Assembly (NCBI RefSeq): GCF_003121705.1
Contig: NZ_PYHR01000002.1
Span: 1,116,001 to 1,180,000, forward strand
Length of the DNA stretch: 64,000 nucleotides
Reading direction: 5' to 3'
Source of the DNA: Serinibacter arcticus
Lineage (GTDB): Bacteria; Actinomycetota; Actinomycetes; Actinomycetales; Beutenbergiaceae
The position numbers and the translations under genes were made by a program. The stretch's first letter is position 1; each line of letters begins with the position of its first letter. This document shows, piece after piece, positions 1 through 8,075 of the stretch. The notes under the pieces were generated by a model. That model saw only the letters and a program-made list of their open reading frames with translations, was not told where the DNA came from and did not search any database.

Positions 1-547
1 CGGTCTCGGCACGCTTGGTGTCGAAGTCCGCGGCCTGGATGAGCTTGAGGAGGATGTTCTCGACGTCCTCACCCACGTAGCCGGCCTCGGTGAGCGCGGT
101 GGCGTCGGCGATCGCGAACGGGACGTTCAGCATCTTTGCGAGCGTCTGCGCGAGGTAGGTCTTGCCGGTGCCCGTCGGGCCCATCAGGAGCACGTTGGAC
201 TTGGCGATCTCGATGCCGTCCTCGTGCAGCTTCGTCGGGGCGTTCTTCGACTGGATCCGCTTGTAGTGGTTGTAGACCGCGACGGCGAGCGACTTCTTCG
301 CGCTGTCCTGGCCGACGATGTAGTCCTCGAGGTGCGCGTAGATCTCGCGCGGCGTCGGGAGCTCGGCGAGATTGACCTCGCTGCCGCCCGGCTCGGACAG
401 CTCCTCCTCGACGATCTCGTTGCACAGCTCCACGCACTCGGTGCAGATGTACACGCCGTGGCCGGCGATGAGTCGCTTGACCTGCTTCTGGCTCTTCCCG
501 CAGAACGAGCACTTCAGCAGCTCGACGGGGTCGGTGGGGTGGGCCAT
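1..547 (-). CDS. clpX: ClpX, ATP-dependent Clp protease ATP-binding subunit (N-terminal part)
   Basis: AAA+ unfoldase that recognises substrates and feeds them to the ClpP proteolytic chamber in the cytosol. About 182 N-terminal residues are present; the gene runs off the left edge of the window. The N-terminal zinc-binding domain is visible as CSFCGKSQ and later CTEC, and the Walker A motif GPTGTGKT lies near residue 125. The ATG at 547 opens [16 protein letters not shown], which is the usual ClpX start. It lies downstream of clpP2 on the same strand, but the intervening 222 bp holds a strong hairpin, so clpX probably has its own promoter as well as any read-through. Identity is secure; only the C-terminal part is missing. 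Confidence 0.97.
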   Translation of the reverse strand, partial: MAHPTDPVELLKCSFCGKSQKQVKRLIAGHGVYICTECVELCNEIVEEELSEPGGSEVNLAELPTPREIYAHLEDYIVGQDSAKKSLAVAVYNHYKRIQSKNAPTKLHEDGIEIAKSNVLLMGPTGTGKTYLAQTLAKMLNVPFAIADATALTEAGYVGEDVENILLKLIQAADFDTKRAET

Positions 548-723
548 CGTCTCGCCTCCCCTCCTCGCGCACGGGCCTGCCCCGTCGCGCGTGACGTCGT
601 CGGAGACCGCCTGTCTGGCGGCCACCCGGGTCGTTCGTAACAATTCCACCCTACGTCGGGCGCTTGCGCCACGCCGTGTTCGGCCGGCCGCGCGTGTCGC
701 GCACCTGGGGTCCGGCCGATGGG

Positions 724-757
724 CCGGCCGGCGGGTCGTGTCGACCCCGCCGGCCGG
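724..757 (-). terminator. Strong hairpin 3' of clpP2
   Basis: CCGGCCGGCGGG-TCG pairs with CGACCCCGCCGGCCGG around a 3-nt loop, giving a stem of about 15 bp with one bulge. It starts 12 bp past the clpP2 stop codon. No U-tract follows, as is usual in high-GC actinobacteria. It probably terminates or attenuates the clpP1P2 transcript ahead of clpX. Confidence 0.7.
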
Positions 758-769
758 ACCTGCCGGGGG

Positions 770-1447
770 TCAGCGCACGGGGGCGACGACCTTCTTTCGG
801 CTCTCGAGGACCTGGTCGACGATGCCGTACTCCAGCGCCATCGGGGCCGTGAGGATCTTGTCGCGCTCGATGTCCTTGCGGACCTGCGCCGAGTCGCGGC
901 CGGTGTGCGACGCGAGGGTGTCCTCGAGCCACTCCCGCATCCGGATGATCTCGTTGGCCTGGATCTCGATGTCGGACGCCTGGCCGTAGCCGCCGCCGGA
1001 CATCGCCGGCTGGTGGATCAGGACGCGGGCGTTCGGCAGCGCCAGGCGCTTGCCCGGGCTCCCGGCGGCGAGCAGCACGGCCGCGGCCGAGGCGGCCTGA
1101 CCGAGGCAGACCGTCTGGATCTGGGGGCTGATGTACTGCATCGTGTCGTAGATCGCCGACATCGCGGTGAACGAGCCACCGGGCGAGTTGATGTACATCG
1201 TGATGAGGCCGTCGGGGTCCAGGCTCTCGAGCACGAGCAGCTGCGCCATGACGTCGTCGGCCGAGGCGTCGTCCACCTGCACGCCGAGGAAGATGATGCG
1301 GTCCTCGAAGAGCTTGGTGTACGGGTCCTGGCGCTTGAAACCGTAGGCGGTGCGCTCCTCGTACTGCGGGAGGATGTAGCGCGAGGACGGCGACGGCGCG
1401 GCGAGCCCGCCGAAGCCGGCGGGAGCGGTGAGGTTCACGGGGTTCAC
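770..1447 (-). CDS. clpP2: ClpP2, ATP-dependent Clp protease proteolytic subunit
   Basis: Serine peptidase subunit; in actinobacteria ClpP1 and ClpP2 assemble into a mixed tetradecamer driven by ClpX or ClpC. The 225-residue protein shows the nucleophile segment [12 protein letters not shown], the catalytic-His segment [11 protein letters not shown] and the YINSPGGS substrate-groove motif. The GTG at 1447 was chosen because an AGGAG ribosome site lies just upstream; the frame could extend 16 codons further but would overlap clpP1. It follows clpP1 by 25 bp, so the two are co-transcribed. QAASAAA in place of the MAASMG of the other paralogue marks it as the ClpP2 type. Confidence 0.96.
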   Translation of the reverse strand: MNPVNLTAPAGFGGLAAPSPSSRYILPQYEERTAYGFKRQDPYTKLFEDRIIFLGVQVDDASADDVMAQLLVLESLDPDGLITMYINSPGGSFTAMSAIYDTMQYISPQIQTVCLGQAASAAAVLLAAGSPGKRLALPNARVLIHQPAMSGGGYGQASDIEIQANEIIRMREWLEDTLASHTGRDSAQVRKDIERDKILTAPMALEYGIVDQVLESRKKVVAPVR

Positions 1448-1472
1448 GTTGTCTCTCCTAGGTCTCGTCGTC

Positions 1473-2087
1473 TCAGTCCGTCGTCCCGCCGCCACCGGCG
1501 ACGTTCGCGGCGTGGGTGACGACGTGGTCGATGAAGCCGTACTCGAGGGCCTCGGCCGCGGTGAACCAGCGGTCGCGGTCGGCGTCCTCGTTGACCTGCT
1601 CCGGGGTCTTGCCCGTCTGCTCGGCGGTCAGCTCGGCCATCACGCGCTTCATGTGGAGGATGAGCTCCGCGTTGATGCGGATGTCGGTGGCCGTGCCACC
1701 GATGCCGCCCGACGGCTGGTGCATCATCACGCGGGCGTGGGGCGTGGCGTAGCGCTTGCCCTTGGTACCCGAGGCGAGCAGGAACTGGCCCATCGAGGCA
1801 GCCATGCCCATCGCCACGGTGGCGACGTCGGGCTGGATGAACTGCATCGTGTCGTAGATGGCCATGCCGGCGGTGACGGAACCGCCCGGCGAGTTGATGT
1901 AGAGCCAGATGTCCTTGTCCGGGTCCTCGGCGGCGAGGAGGAGCATCTGCGCGCAGATCGCGTTGGCGTTGTCGTCCCGCACCTCCGAGCCCAGCCAGAT
2001 GATGCGCTCCTTGAGGAGGCGGTTGTAGACGTGGTCACCCAGCCCGAAGCTCTTCGGGTCGGCCTGGGCCTGAGGCATCTCGCTCAC
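1473..2087 (-). CDS. clpP1: ClpP1, ATP-dependent Clp protease proteolytic subunit
   Basis: First gene of the clpP1P2 pair; partner subunit of ClpP2 in the hetero-oligomeric Clp protease. The 204-residue protein has the nucleophile segment [11 protein letters not shown], the catalytic-His segment VMMHQPSGG and YINSPGGSV. The GTG at 2087 follows AAGGAG by 6 bp; the ATG three codons downstream is the alternative start. Promoter elements must lie in the 170 bp between this start and the terminator-like hairpin behind tig, where a ClgR-like sequence is found. A longer upstream frame exists but has no conserved sequence. Confidence 0.96.
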   Translation of the reverse strand: MSEMPQAQADPKSFGLGDHVYNRLLKERIIWLGSEVRDDNANAICAQMLLLAAEDPDKDIWLYINSPGGSVTAGMAIYDTMQFIQPDVATVAMGMAASMGQFLLASGTKGKRYATPHARVMMHQPSGGIGGTATDIRINAELILHMKRVMAELTAEQTGKTPEQVNEDADRDRWFTAAEALEYGFIDHVVTHAANVAGGGGTTD

Positions 2088-2198
2088 GTGGCGCTCCTTG
2101 AGTCGTCGTCCTGCACCGCGGGTCCCCCGGGGGTCCCTGCCGTGCGTGTTCATCGACATTAACGGCCGGGCGTCGCCGTCCATGCCCGCTGCCGCACC

Positions 2199-2215
2199 GT
2201 TTCGCTTTGGGCGCA
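2199..2215. promoter_or_regulatory. ClgR-box-like sequence upstream of clpP1P2
   Basis: The stretch GTTTCGCTTTGGGCGCA resembles the CGCY-N4-GCG core of ClgR operators known ahead of clp genes in Corynebacterium and Streptomyces. It lies 112-128 bp upstream of the clpP1 start, a sensible distance for an activator. The right half is imperfect (GCGCA rather than GCGAA), and no -35/-10 pair is obvious, so this is a suggestion from motif and context. Confidence 0.35.
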
Positions 2216-2256
2216 CATCCGCGTCCCGCCCGCGCACGGCCGCCCCGGGGACGACG

Positions 2257-2290
2257 ACGGCCCGCCGCCTCCGAGGAGGCGACGGGCCGT
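2257..2290 (-). terminator. Hairpin terminator 3' of tig
   Basis: A 16-bp stem (ACGGCCCGCCGCCTCC with GGAGGCGACGGGCCGT, one mismatch) closes on a 2-nt loop. It begins 32 bp past the tig stop codon and separates tig from the clpP1 promoter region. No T-tract is present. Confidence 0.7.
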
Positions 2291-2321
2291 CGCGCGGTCA
2301 GCCGGTCGGCCGCGCCGAGGA

Positions 2322-3926
2322 TCAGTCCTCGGTGGCGTCCTTCTTGGCCGGGGCCTTGCGGGTGCGCTTCGGCTTCTCCTCGGCGGCGGCCTCGTCAGCC
2401 GGAGCCTCGTCGGCCGCAGCCTTCTTGGCCGAAGCCTTGCGGGTGCGCTTCGGCTTCTCCTCGGCGGCAGCCTCGTCGGCCGAAGCCTCGTCGCCGTCAG
2501 CCTCGTCGGCAGCCTTCTTGGCCGGAGCCTTGCGGGCACGCTTCGGCTTCTCCTCCGCGGCGGCCTCCTCGGCCGGAGCCTCGGTCTCGACGTCGACCTC
2601 GACGGTCTCGGTGGCGCCCTCGGTGCTCTCGCCCGAGTTGGCGGCGTCGAGGTCGTCCGAGCCGATGAACGGCGTCAGGTCGACGGCGTTGCCGTCGCCG
2701 TCCGTGACGCTCACCTGGCGCAGGGCGAGCGCGAGCGACTTGTTGCGGGCGAGCTCGCCGACGAACACCGGGATCTGGCCGGTCTTGTCGGCGTTCTGCA
2801 CGAACTCGTTCGGGTCGACGCGGTACTGCTGGGCGGTGCGCACGAGGAAGTCGATGAGCTCCTCCTGCGAGACGCGGACCTTGAGCTGCTCGGCGAGCAC
2901 GTCGAGCAGGAGCTGGCGACGGAGGGAGTCGGCGGCCTCCTCGCGGACCTCCTCGCGGTGGGCGTCGTCCTCGAGGCGGTTCTCGCCCTCGAGGTGACGG
3001 TGCACCTCGGCCTCGACGACGCCGGCCGGGACCGGGAAGTCGACGGCCTCGAGGAGCGCGTCGAGAAGCTTGTCGCGGGCCTGGACGGCCTGGCCGTCGA
3101 CCTTGCCGGCGGCGGCCTGCGTGCGGACGTCGTCCGTCAGCTCGGCCAGCGTGTCGAACTCGCTCGCGAGCTGCGCGAAGTCGTCGTCCAGCTCGGGGAG
3201 CTCCTGCTCCTTGACGGCGGAGATCGAGACGACGACCTCGGACTCCTCGCCGGCGCGCTCGCCACCGGCCAGCGGGGCGGTGAACGTCGTGGACTCGCCG
3301 GCCGACAGGCCGGTGACGGCCTCGTCGAGGCCCTCGAGCATGTTGCCGGAACCGATCTGGTAGGAGACGCCGGAGACGGTGTCGACCTCCTCGTCACCGA
3401 TCGTGGCGGTCAGGTCGAGGACGACGTAGTCGCCGTCCTTCGCGGCGCGCTCGACACCCGCGAGGGTGCCGAACCGCTGGCGCATGACCTCGATGCGCTC
3501 GTCGACCTCGTCGTCGGACACCTCGAGGGCGTCGACCGTGAGGGAGATCCCCGACAGCTCGGGGAGCGTGATCTCGGGACGCACGTCGACCTCGGCGGTG
3601 AACGCGAGCTCGCCGTCCTTCGCGGACGTCGGGATCGCCGTCACCTCGACGTCGGGCTGGCCGAGCGGCGACACGCCGGTCTCGGTCACCGCGTCGCGGT
3701 AGAAACCGGGCAGCGCGTCGTTGACGGCGTGCTCGATGACCGCACCGAAGCCGATGCGCTGGTCGATGATGCGCGGCGGCACCTTCCCCTTGCGGAAGCC
3801 GGGGATGGAGACGTCCTTCGCGATGTGCGAGTAGGCGTGCTCGATGCTCGGGGCGAGCTCGTCGAGGGACACCTCCACGGTCAGCTTCACGCGGGTCGGC
3901 TCAAGGTTCTCGACGGCACTCTTCAC
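2322..3926 (-). CDS. tig: Trigger factor, ribosome-associated chaperone/PPIase, with repetitive charged tail
   Basis: Binds near the ribosome exit tunnel and helps nascent chains fold. The start KSAVENLEPTRVKLTVEV and the ribosome-docking segment GFRKGKVPP are characteristic. The FKBP-type isomerase domain follows around residues 155-245, then the helical C-domain. The GTG at 3926 gives the usual actinobacterial N-terminus; a longer frame starting at 3977 is unlikely. The 534-residue protein is longer than the family's roughly 430-470 because of an 80-residue low-complexity tail with three copies of EEKPKR(A/T)RKA(P/S)AKK separated by Asp/Glu/Ala-rich spacers. The tail looks like an intrinsically disordered polyampholyte with histone-H1-like basic blocks. 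It is monocistronic and ends in a hairpin. Confidence 0.96.
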   Translation of the reverse strand: MKSAVENLEPTRVKLTVEVSLDELAPSIEHAYSHIAKDVSIPGFRKGKVPPRIIDQRIGFGAVIEHAVNDALPGFYRDAVTETGVSPLGQPDVEVTAIPTSAKDGELAFTAEVDVRPEITLPELSGISLTVDALEVSDDEVDERIEVMRQRFGTLAGVERAAKDGDYVVLDLTATIGDEEVDTVSGVSYQIGSGNMLEGLDEAVTGLSAGESTTFTAPLAGGERAGEESEVVVSISAVKEQELPELDDDFAQLASEFDTLAELTDDVRTQAAAGKVDGQAVQARDKLLDALLEAVDFPVPAGVVEAEVHRHLEGENRLEDDAHREEVREEAADSLRRQLLLDVLAEQLKVRVSQEELIDFLVRTAQQYRVDPNEFVQNADKTGQIPVFVGELARNKSLALALRQVSVTDGDGNAVDLTPFIGSDDLDAANSGESTEGATETVEVDVETEAPAEEAAAEEKPKRARKAPAKKAADEADGDEASADEAAAEEKPKRTRKASAKKAAADEAPADEAAAEEKPKRTRKAPAKKDATED

Positions 3927-4071
3927 GGCAGACTCTCTCTTGGTGAACTCGGGACGGCCGACGGCGGACGTCGGCATACGGCCGCGGGCACGACGAAGCG
4001 TCGTGACCGCTCATTCAGCCTCCCATGCTATCGCGGCGCCACGGCCGTCCCGACGAGGAGATCGGCGGGCG

Positions 4072-4278
4072 TCAGGCCGGGCGCTCGACGTGCGCGGAGA
4101 GCTCGAGCTCGGCGTCCGTCTCGACGATGACCGCCGTGACGTCGGTGAGCGCCCAGGTCTGGTGGACCTCCCCCACCTCCCGGACCACCAGCTCCCCCGC
4201 TGGCAGCGGGAGTCGCGGACCGCGGGCGGTGGAGAACTCGGCCCGGCCGACGACGACGGCGAAGACCTGCGTAGCGCG
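4072..4278 (-). pseudogene. Coding-like frame without a start codon (possible gene remnant)
   Basis: The only content seen in the 475 bp between tig and tRNA-Pro. A minus-strand frame from an in-frame TGA at 4279-4281 to a TGA at 4072-4074 encodes 68 residues that read like real protein, e.g. QVFAVVVGRAEFSTARG, then GELVVREVGEVHQTWALTD, then VIVETDAELELSAHVERPA. Codon third positions are nearly all G/C. No ATG, GTG or TTG lies near its 5' end; the first GTG is about 32 codons in. It could be a start-less remnant, use a non-standard start, or carry a base error. A 7-G run lies just outside the frame, but correcting it would not remove the upstream stop. I do not recognise the family. Confidence 0.35.
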
Positions 4279-4401
4279 TCAGGGGGGGCGAGTCTGACAG
4301 CGGGCGGCGTCGGGGCGGCCGGGATGGCAGGAGTCGGCGTTCTGTCGACGCGAGCGTCGCCCGAGGGCCGACGGCTCCGCCGCTCGGCCCTCGCCCCTCG
4401 G

Positions 4402-4475
4402 TCGGGATGACAGGATTCGAACCTGCGACCCTCCGCTCCCAAAGCGGATGCGCTACCAAGCTGCGCTACATCCCG
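4402..4475 (-). tRNA. tRNA-Pro (TGG anticodon)
   Basis: 74-nt cloverleaf: acceptor CGGGATG pairs with CATCCCG, discriminator A, T-loop GGTTCGAATCC. The anticodon loop TTTGGGA gives anticodon TGG with the G37 typical of tRNA-Pro. CCA is not encoded. Confidence 0.96.
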
Positions 4476-4604
4476 TGGCATCCGCCGTCCGCACGAGCCT
4501 CTGACCTGCGCGGACGCACTGCCCCACTGATGCCAGGAGTCTAGTCGTCACGAGGGGACCTCGACGTCCCGCTAGACTTGTCGCGCGCCGAGGACTCCTC
4601 GCAC

Positions 4605-4675
4605 GCGGATGTAGCTCAATGGTAGAGCCTCTGCCTTCCAAGCAGATGGTGCGGGTTCGATTCCCGTCATCCGCT
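4605..4675 (+). tRNA. tRNA-Gly (TCC anticodon)
   Basis: 71-nt cloverleaf: acceptor GCGGATG pairs with CATCCGC, discriminator T, T-arm GGGTTCGATTCCC. The anticodon loop CTTCCAA gives TCC. A TAGACT -10-like hexamer at 4573-4578 is a plausible promoter element. CCA is not encoded. The cysK leader region begins about 60 bp downstream. Confidence 0.96.
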
Positions 4676-4736
4676 CTCCGTTGCCGGTAGGGTTGTACCT
4701 GCAACTGTTCCAGGGTCGGGCGAGAGGATTCCAGCG

Positions 4737-4826
4737 ATGGCGAACACCGCCACGACGTCCCTCGTCCCGGCCCTGCGCGCTGCCCGCTCCCTGGGCACCG
4801 CCTGCTGCCTGCCCTGCTGTCTCTAG
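4737..4826 (+). CDS. Cysteine-codon leader peptide of the cysK-cysE operon
   Basis: A 29-codon frame starts with ATG at 4737 behind GAGAGG and ends ...GTACCLPCCL-stop. Four Cys codons (TGC TGC ... TGC TGT) fall within the last seven sense codons. No other Cys codon occurs in it, and cysteine is rare in this proteome, so the cluster at the 3' end is striking. It lies 134 bp upstream of cysK. By analogy with amino-acid attenuators, and with the cysteine-responsive upstream ORFs reported in mycobacteria, slow translation of the Cys run when Cys-tRNA is scarce would stall a ribosome over the 5' arm of the following hairpin. The peptide itself probably has no function. Confidence 0.75.
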   Translation: MANTATTSLVPALRAARSLGTACCLPCCL

Positions 4827-4952
4827 AGCGCACCGGCTCCAGCCACCCTCCCGGCGGCCCGGCCCGTGCGCTCGCACCCACCGGCAGCCACGCGGGACGC
4901 CGCCCCACCGGTTGCCTCGATCTTTCCGCGGCACTCATCCCCTCCAGTGAGG
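4826..4952 (+). promoter_or_regulatory. Candidate cysteine attenuator between leader peptide and cysK
   Basis: The stop codon of the leader overlaps the first arm of an inverted repeat: GAGCGCAC (4826-4833) with GTGCGCTC (4866-4873), extended by four more pairs after one mismatch. Competing structures are possible: GTGCG/CGCAC at 4866-4877, and GGCGGC (from 4853) with a later GCCGCC. The cysK Shine-Dalgarno GAGG (4949-4952) can pair with CCTC four bases upstream (4941-4944). The arrangement suits translation-coupled attenuation, but whether the control is at transcription or at ribosome binding cannot be told by eye. Confidence 0.5.
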
Positions 4953-4959
4953 AAACGCC

Positions 4960-5895
4960 ATGGCTCGTATCTATGAGGACGTCACCCAGCTCGTCGGCAA
5001 CACCCCCCTCGTCCGCCTCAACCGCCTGACCGAGGGCGCCGGCGCCACCGTGCTGGCGAAGCTCGAGTTCTACAACCCGGCCAACTCCGTCAAGGACCGC
5101 ATCGGCGTCGCGATCATCGACGCCGCCGAGGCGTCCGGCGAGCTCAAGCCCGGCGGCACGATCGTCGAGGGCACGAGCGGCAACACCGGCATCGCGCTCG
5201 CCCTCGTCGGCGCCGCTCGCGGCTACAAGGTCGTCCTGACCATGCCCGAGTCCATGAGCAAGGAGCGCCGCGCGCTGCTGCGCGCCTTCGGCGCCGAGCT
5301 CGTCCTCACCCCCGCCTCCGAGGGCATGAAGGGTGCGGTCAACCGCGCGAACGAGATCGTCGCCGAGCGCGAGGGTGCCGTGCTGGCCCGCCAGTTCGCC
5401 AACGAGGCGAACCCGGCGATCCACCGCAAGACCACCGCCGAGGAGATCTGGAACGACACGGACGGCGAGGTCGACATCGTCGTGGCCGGCATCGGCACCG
5501 GCGGCACGATCACGGGCGTCGGCCAGGTGCTCAAGGAGCGCAAGCCGTCCGTCCAGATCATCGCCGTCGAGCCCGCCGAGTCGCCCATCCTCAACGGCGG
5601 CGCCCCCGGCCCGCACAAGATCCAGGGCATCGGCGCCAACTTCGTGCCCGAGATCCTCGACACCTCGATCTACGACGAGGTCATCGACGTCAGCGCCGAG
5701 ACCTCCGTGGCCGTCGCCCGTCGCGCCGCCGCCGAGGAGGGCCTGCTCGTCGGGATCTCCTCCGGTGCCGCGATCGACGCCGCGCTGCAGGTCGCGAACC
5801 GTCCCGAGAACGCGGGCAAGACGATCGTCGTCATCATCCCGTCGTTCGGCGAGCGCTACCTCTCCACGATCCTGTACGCCGACCTGCTCGACTGA
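4960..5895 (+). CDS. cysK: Cysteine synthase A (O-acetylserine sulfhydrylase)
   Basis: PLP enzyme that makes L-cysteine from O-acetylserine and sulfide. The 311-residue protein has the full CysK signature: [10 protein letters not shown] near the N-terminus, the PLP lysine in [11 protein letters not shown] (about residue 46), the substrate loop [12 protein letters not shown] and the PLP-phosphate loop [13 protein letters not shown]. The ATG at 4960 follows GAGGAAAC. cysE follows after 8 bp with its own ribosome site, so this is a cysK-cysE operon with the cysteine-codon leader upstream. Confidence 0.97.
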   Translation: MARIYEDVTQLVGNTPLVRLNRLTEGAGATVLAKLEFYNPANSVKDRIGVAIIDAAEASGELKPGGTIVEGTSGNTGIALALVGAARGYKVVLTMPESMSKERRALLRAFGAELVLTPASEGMKGAVNRANEIVAEREGAVLARQFANEANPAIHRKTTAEEIWNDTDGEVDIVVAGIGTGGTITGVGQVLKERKPSVQIIAVEPAESPILNGGAPGPHKIQGIGANFVPEILDTSIYDEVIDVSAETSVAVARRAAAEEGLLVGISSGAAIDAALQVANRPENAGKTIVVIIPSFGERYLSTILYADLLD

Positions 5896-5903
5896 GGAAG
5901 CCG

Positions 5904-6500
5904 TTGTCCCTGCACTCCCTCCTCGCCACCGCGCGCGAGGACATCGCCGCTGCGCGCCGCCACGACCCGGCGGCGCGCAGCGCGCTCGAGGTCGCCCTGC
6001 TCTACCCGGGGGTGCACGCTGTGTGGGCCCACCGCCTGGCCCACCGCCTGTGGGTGACCTCTCCCCTGCTCCACCCCGCCGGCCGCGCCGTCTCGCAGCT
6101 CGCCCGTTTCGCGACGGGCATCGAGATCCACCCCGGCGCGAGCATCGGTCCGCGCCTGTTCATCGACCACGGCATGGGTGTCGTCATCGGTGAGACGGCG
6201 GTGCTCGGCGCCGACGTCATGCTCTACCACGGCTCCACGCTGGGGGGCCGGTCGCTCAGCCGCGGCAAGCGTCACCCCACGCTGGGCGACCGCGTCACCG
6301 TGGGGGCCGGCGCCAAGGTGCTCGGCGCCATCACGATCGGCGACGACGCCTCGATCGGCGCCAACGCCGTCGTGGTCAAGGATGTGCCCGCGGGCGCCGT
6401 CGCGATCGGTGTTCCCGCGCAGATTCGAGTCCCCCACGTCCCTCCGCGTGACCGTCTCCCGGTCGAGGACCCCTCCGAGCTGATCGAGTACGTGATCTAG
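5904..6500 (+). CDS. cysE: Serine O-acetyltransferase
   Basis: Makes O-acetylserine from serine and acetyl-CoA, the substrate of CysK. The 198-residue protein is the short EpsC-like form: an N-terminal helical part, then left-handed beta-helix hexapeptide repeats with the catalytic His in [13 protein letters not shown] and the LYHGSTLGG loop. It starts with TTG at 5904, six bases after GAGGAAG; no better start exists. Its stop codon shares the palindrome CTAG with the stop of the convergent gene downstream, so the two ends overlap by 4 bp. Confidence 0.95.
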   Translation: MSLHSLLATAREDIAAARRHDPAARSALEVALLYPGVHAVWAHRLAHRLWVTSPLLHPAGRAVSQLARFATGIEIHPGASIGPRLFIDHGMGVVIGETAVLGADVMLYHGSTLGGRSLSRGKRHPTLGDRVTVGAGAKVLGAITIGDDASIGANAVVVKDVPAGAVAIGVPAQIRVPHVPPRDRLPVEDPSELIEYVI

Positions 6501-7015
6501 AGGATCTCGTCCAGGACGACCGGGACCAGCAGGTCCGTGCGCATCGTCGCGGGGTCGGCCTCGGGCGACGGCTCGGTCACGTAGACCTCGGCCCAGTGTC
6601 CGCTCGGCCGTGCTCCGCCCTCCTTGACGTCCTCCAGCAGCCTCTCCCACGCCGCGCCGAGGCCGTCGTAGGAGCCGACGTGCGAGACGGCCGCGTAGGA
6701 GCCCCCGACCAGGTGGTCGTGGACGATCTGGAGATCGCCCTCGTCGTGGCTCGCCTCCAGCGGCTCCGCCACCGGGAACCCGATCGCGACGTCGAGCGCG
6801 GCCTCGGGGTCGCCCGCGTACACGGCGATCGCCGGGCCTGCGGGAGTGATCAGGCCCGCGGCGATGGCGGCACCGAGGGCTCCGTAGCTGGCGTCGAAGA
6901 CCGACCTGAGGTCGCCCGTCGTCACGCCGTGGTGCTTCACGACGGCGAGCGGGACGTCCGGCAGGGTCAGCCAGTCGACCGTGCTCAGCGGTTCGGTGGG
7001 GAGGGGCAGGGACAT
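6497..7015 (-). CDS. GyrI-like small-molecule-binding domain protein
   Basis: 172 residues resembling the GyrI-like/AraC effector-binding (SOUL-related) fold. Typical features are the early strand [20 protein letters not shown], a GLI-P-GPAIAVY segment, VAIGFPV, and the later [19 protein letters not shown] with [10 protein letters not shown] near the end. No DNA-binding domain is attached, so it may be a stand-alone ligand-binding or cyclopropanoid-hydrolase-type protein. The ATG at 7015 follows GAAGGAG; an upstream ATG 16 codons earlier adds non-conserved sequence. It is convergent with cysE and not functionally linked to it. Confidence 0.8.
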   Translation of the reverse strand: MSLPLPTEPLSTVDWLTLPDVPLAVVKHHGVTTGDLRSVFDASYGALGAAIAAGLITPAGPAIAVYAGDPEAALDVAIGFPVAEPLEASHDEGDLQIVHDHLVGGSYAAVSHVGSYDGLGAAWERLLEDVKEGGARPSGHWAEVYVTEPSPEADPATMRTDLLVPVVLDEIL

Positions 7016-7115
7016 CGTCGTCTCCTTCGACTCGTCTCGTGCGGGACCCGTCCACCCTCCCACGACCCCCGGTCGGCGAGCGAGCCTCCCCGCGGGAATC
7101 TCGCTCGGGCGGCGC

Positions 7116-8075
7116 TCAGCGCAGCCGCTGGCAGCGCGCGCACCAGTACACGCGCCGGCCGGCGAGGTCGGCCACCTGCACGCGCGTGCCGCACCGCAGA
7201 CAGGCGCGGCCGTCCCGGTGGTAGACGTACCAGGCGTCGTCGGCGGACTCGCGGTCGGCCGGCTCGGTCGTCACGATCCGGCCGGTCCGGACGCCGTCGG
7301 CCATCAGCACGACGGCGTCGCGCCAGATCGCCCGCACGGTGCGGGCGGCGAGCGAGGTGCCCGGGCGGTGCGGGTGCACGCGGGCGCGGTACAGCAGCTC
7401 GGCCCGGTAGATGTTGCCGACGCCGGCGAGCACCGTCTGGTCCATCAGCTGCACCCCCATCCCGACCCGGGAACCGCGCACCGCCGCGACGAAGCGCTCC
7501 TCGCCCTCGCCGTCCGGATCCGGGCGGAGGGGGTCGGGCCCGAGCCGGTCCACGACGGCGCGGCGCGCGACGTCGTCGAGCACCTCGCACCGCGTCGGCC
7601 CGGTGAGGTCCGCGACGCCGTGGTCGCCGATCAGTCGCACGCGCACCTGCCCGCGGGGCTCCGGGGGCTCCCAGCCGTGGTCGTCGGCTCCTCGGTCGGC
7701 CACCCGGTCGGCCTCGGCCCGGTCCGCCGCGTCAGGCCGGACGGGGACCTCGACCTCCGAGACCCGGACGCGCGGCGCCCCGATGGCGTGCGGTCCGGCG
7801 AAGGCCGCGTCACCGGCGAAGGTCCACGCGCCGTACAGCCCGAGGTGGACGTGCAGCCAGCGGAGGTCGGCCTCGCCCGAGACCTCGCTCCCGGCCGGGC
7901 GGACGCCCAGGAAGAGGTGCTTGCCCCAGGCGTCGCTCACCTCCAGCCTGCCGCCGTCCAGGAGCGCGGCGCCGTCGGCGAACCGCCCCTGCGGTGAGGT
8001 CACGGTGAGCCGTTGACCCCCGAAGCCGTCGGCGAAGGCCTCGGCGAGGCGGCGGACGGAGTGGCCCTCAGGCAC
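7116..8075 (-). CDS. nei2: DNA glycosylase/AP lyase of the Fpg/Nei family (Nei2-type)
   Basis: Base-excision repair enzyme for oxidised bases. The protein starts MPEGHSVRRLA (catalytic Pro2 and Glu3 once Met is removed), has the beta-clamp lysine in WGKHLFLG, the helix-two-turn-helix segment DQTVLAGVGNIYRAE and a C-terminal zinc finger with CLRCG and YWCARC. The 319 residues include a 30-40-residue acidic insertion in the middle (EPPEPRGQ and upstream). The gene overlaps the end of the ATL gene upstream by 8 bp, so the two repair proteins are translationally coupled. Confidence 0.9.
   Translation of the reverse strand: MPEGHSVRRLAEAFADGFGGQRLTVTSPQGRFADGAALLDGGRLEVSDAWGKHLFLGVRPAGSEVSGEADLRWLHVHLGLYGAWTFAGDAAFAGPHAIGAPRVRVSEVEVPVRPDAADRAEADRVADRGADDHGWEPPEPRGQVRVRLIGDHGVADLTGPTRCEVLDDVARRAVVDRLGPDPLRPDPDGEGEERFVAAVRGSRVGMGVQLMDQTVLAGVGNIYRAELLYRARVHPHRPGTSLAARTVRAIWRDAVVLMADGVRTGRIVTTEPADRESADDAWYVYHRDGRACLRCGTRVQVADLAGRRVYWCARCQRLR

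Noticed and set aside
4453-5616. Minus-strand frame across both tRNA genes and cysK
   Set aside because: Runs antisense through tRNA-Gly and cysK and lacks protein-like sequence.
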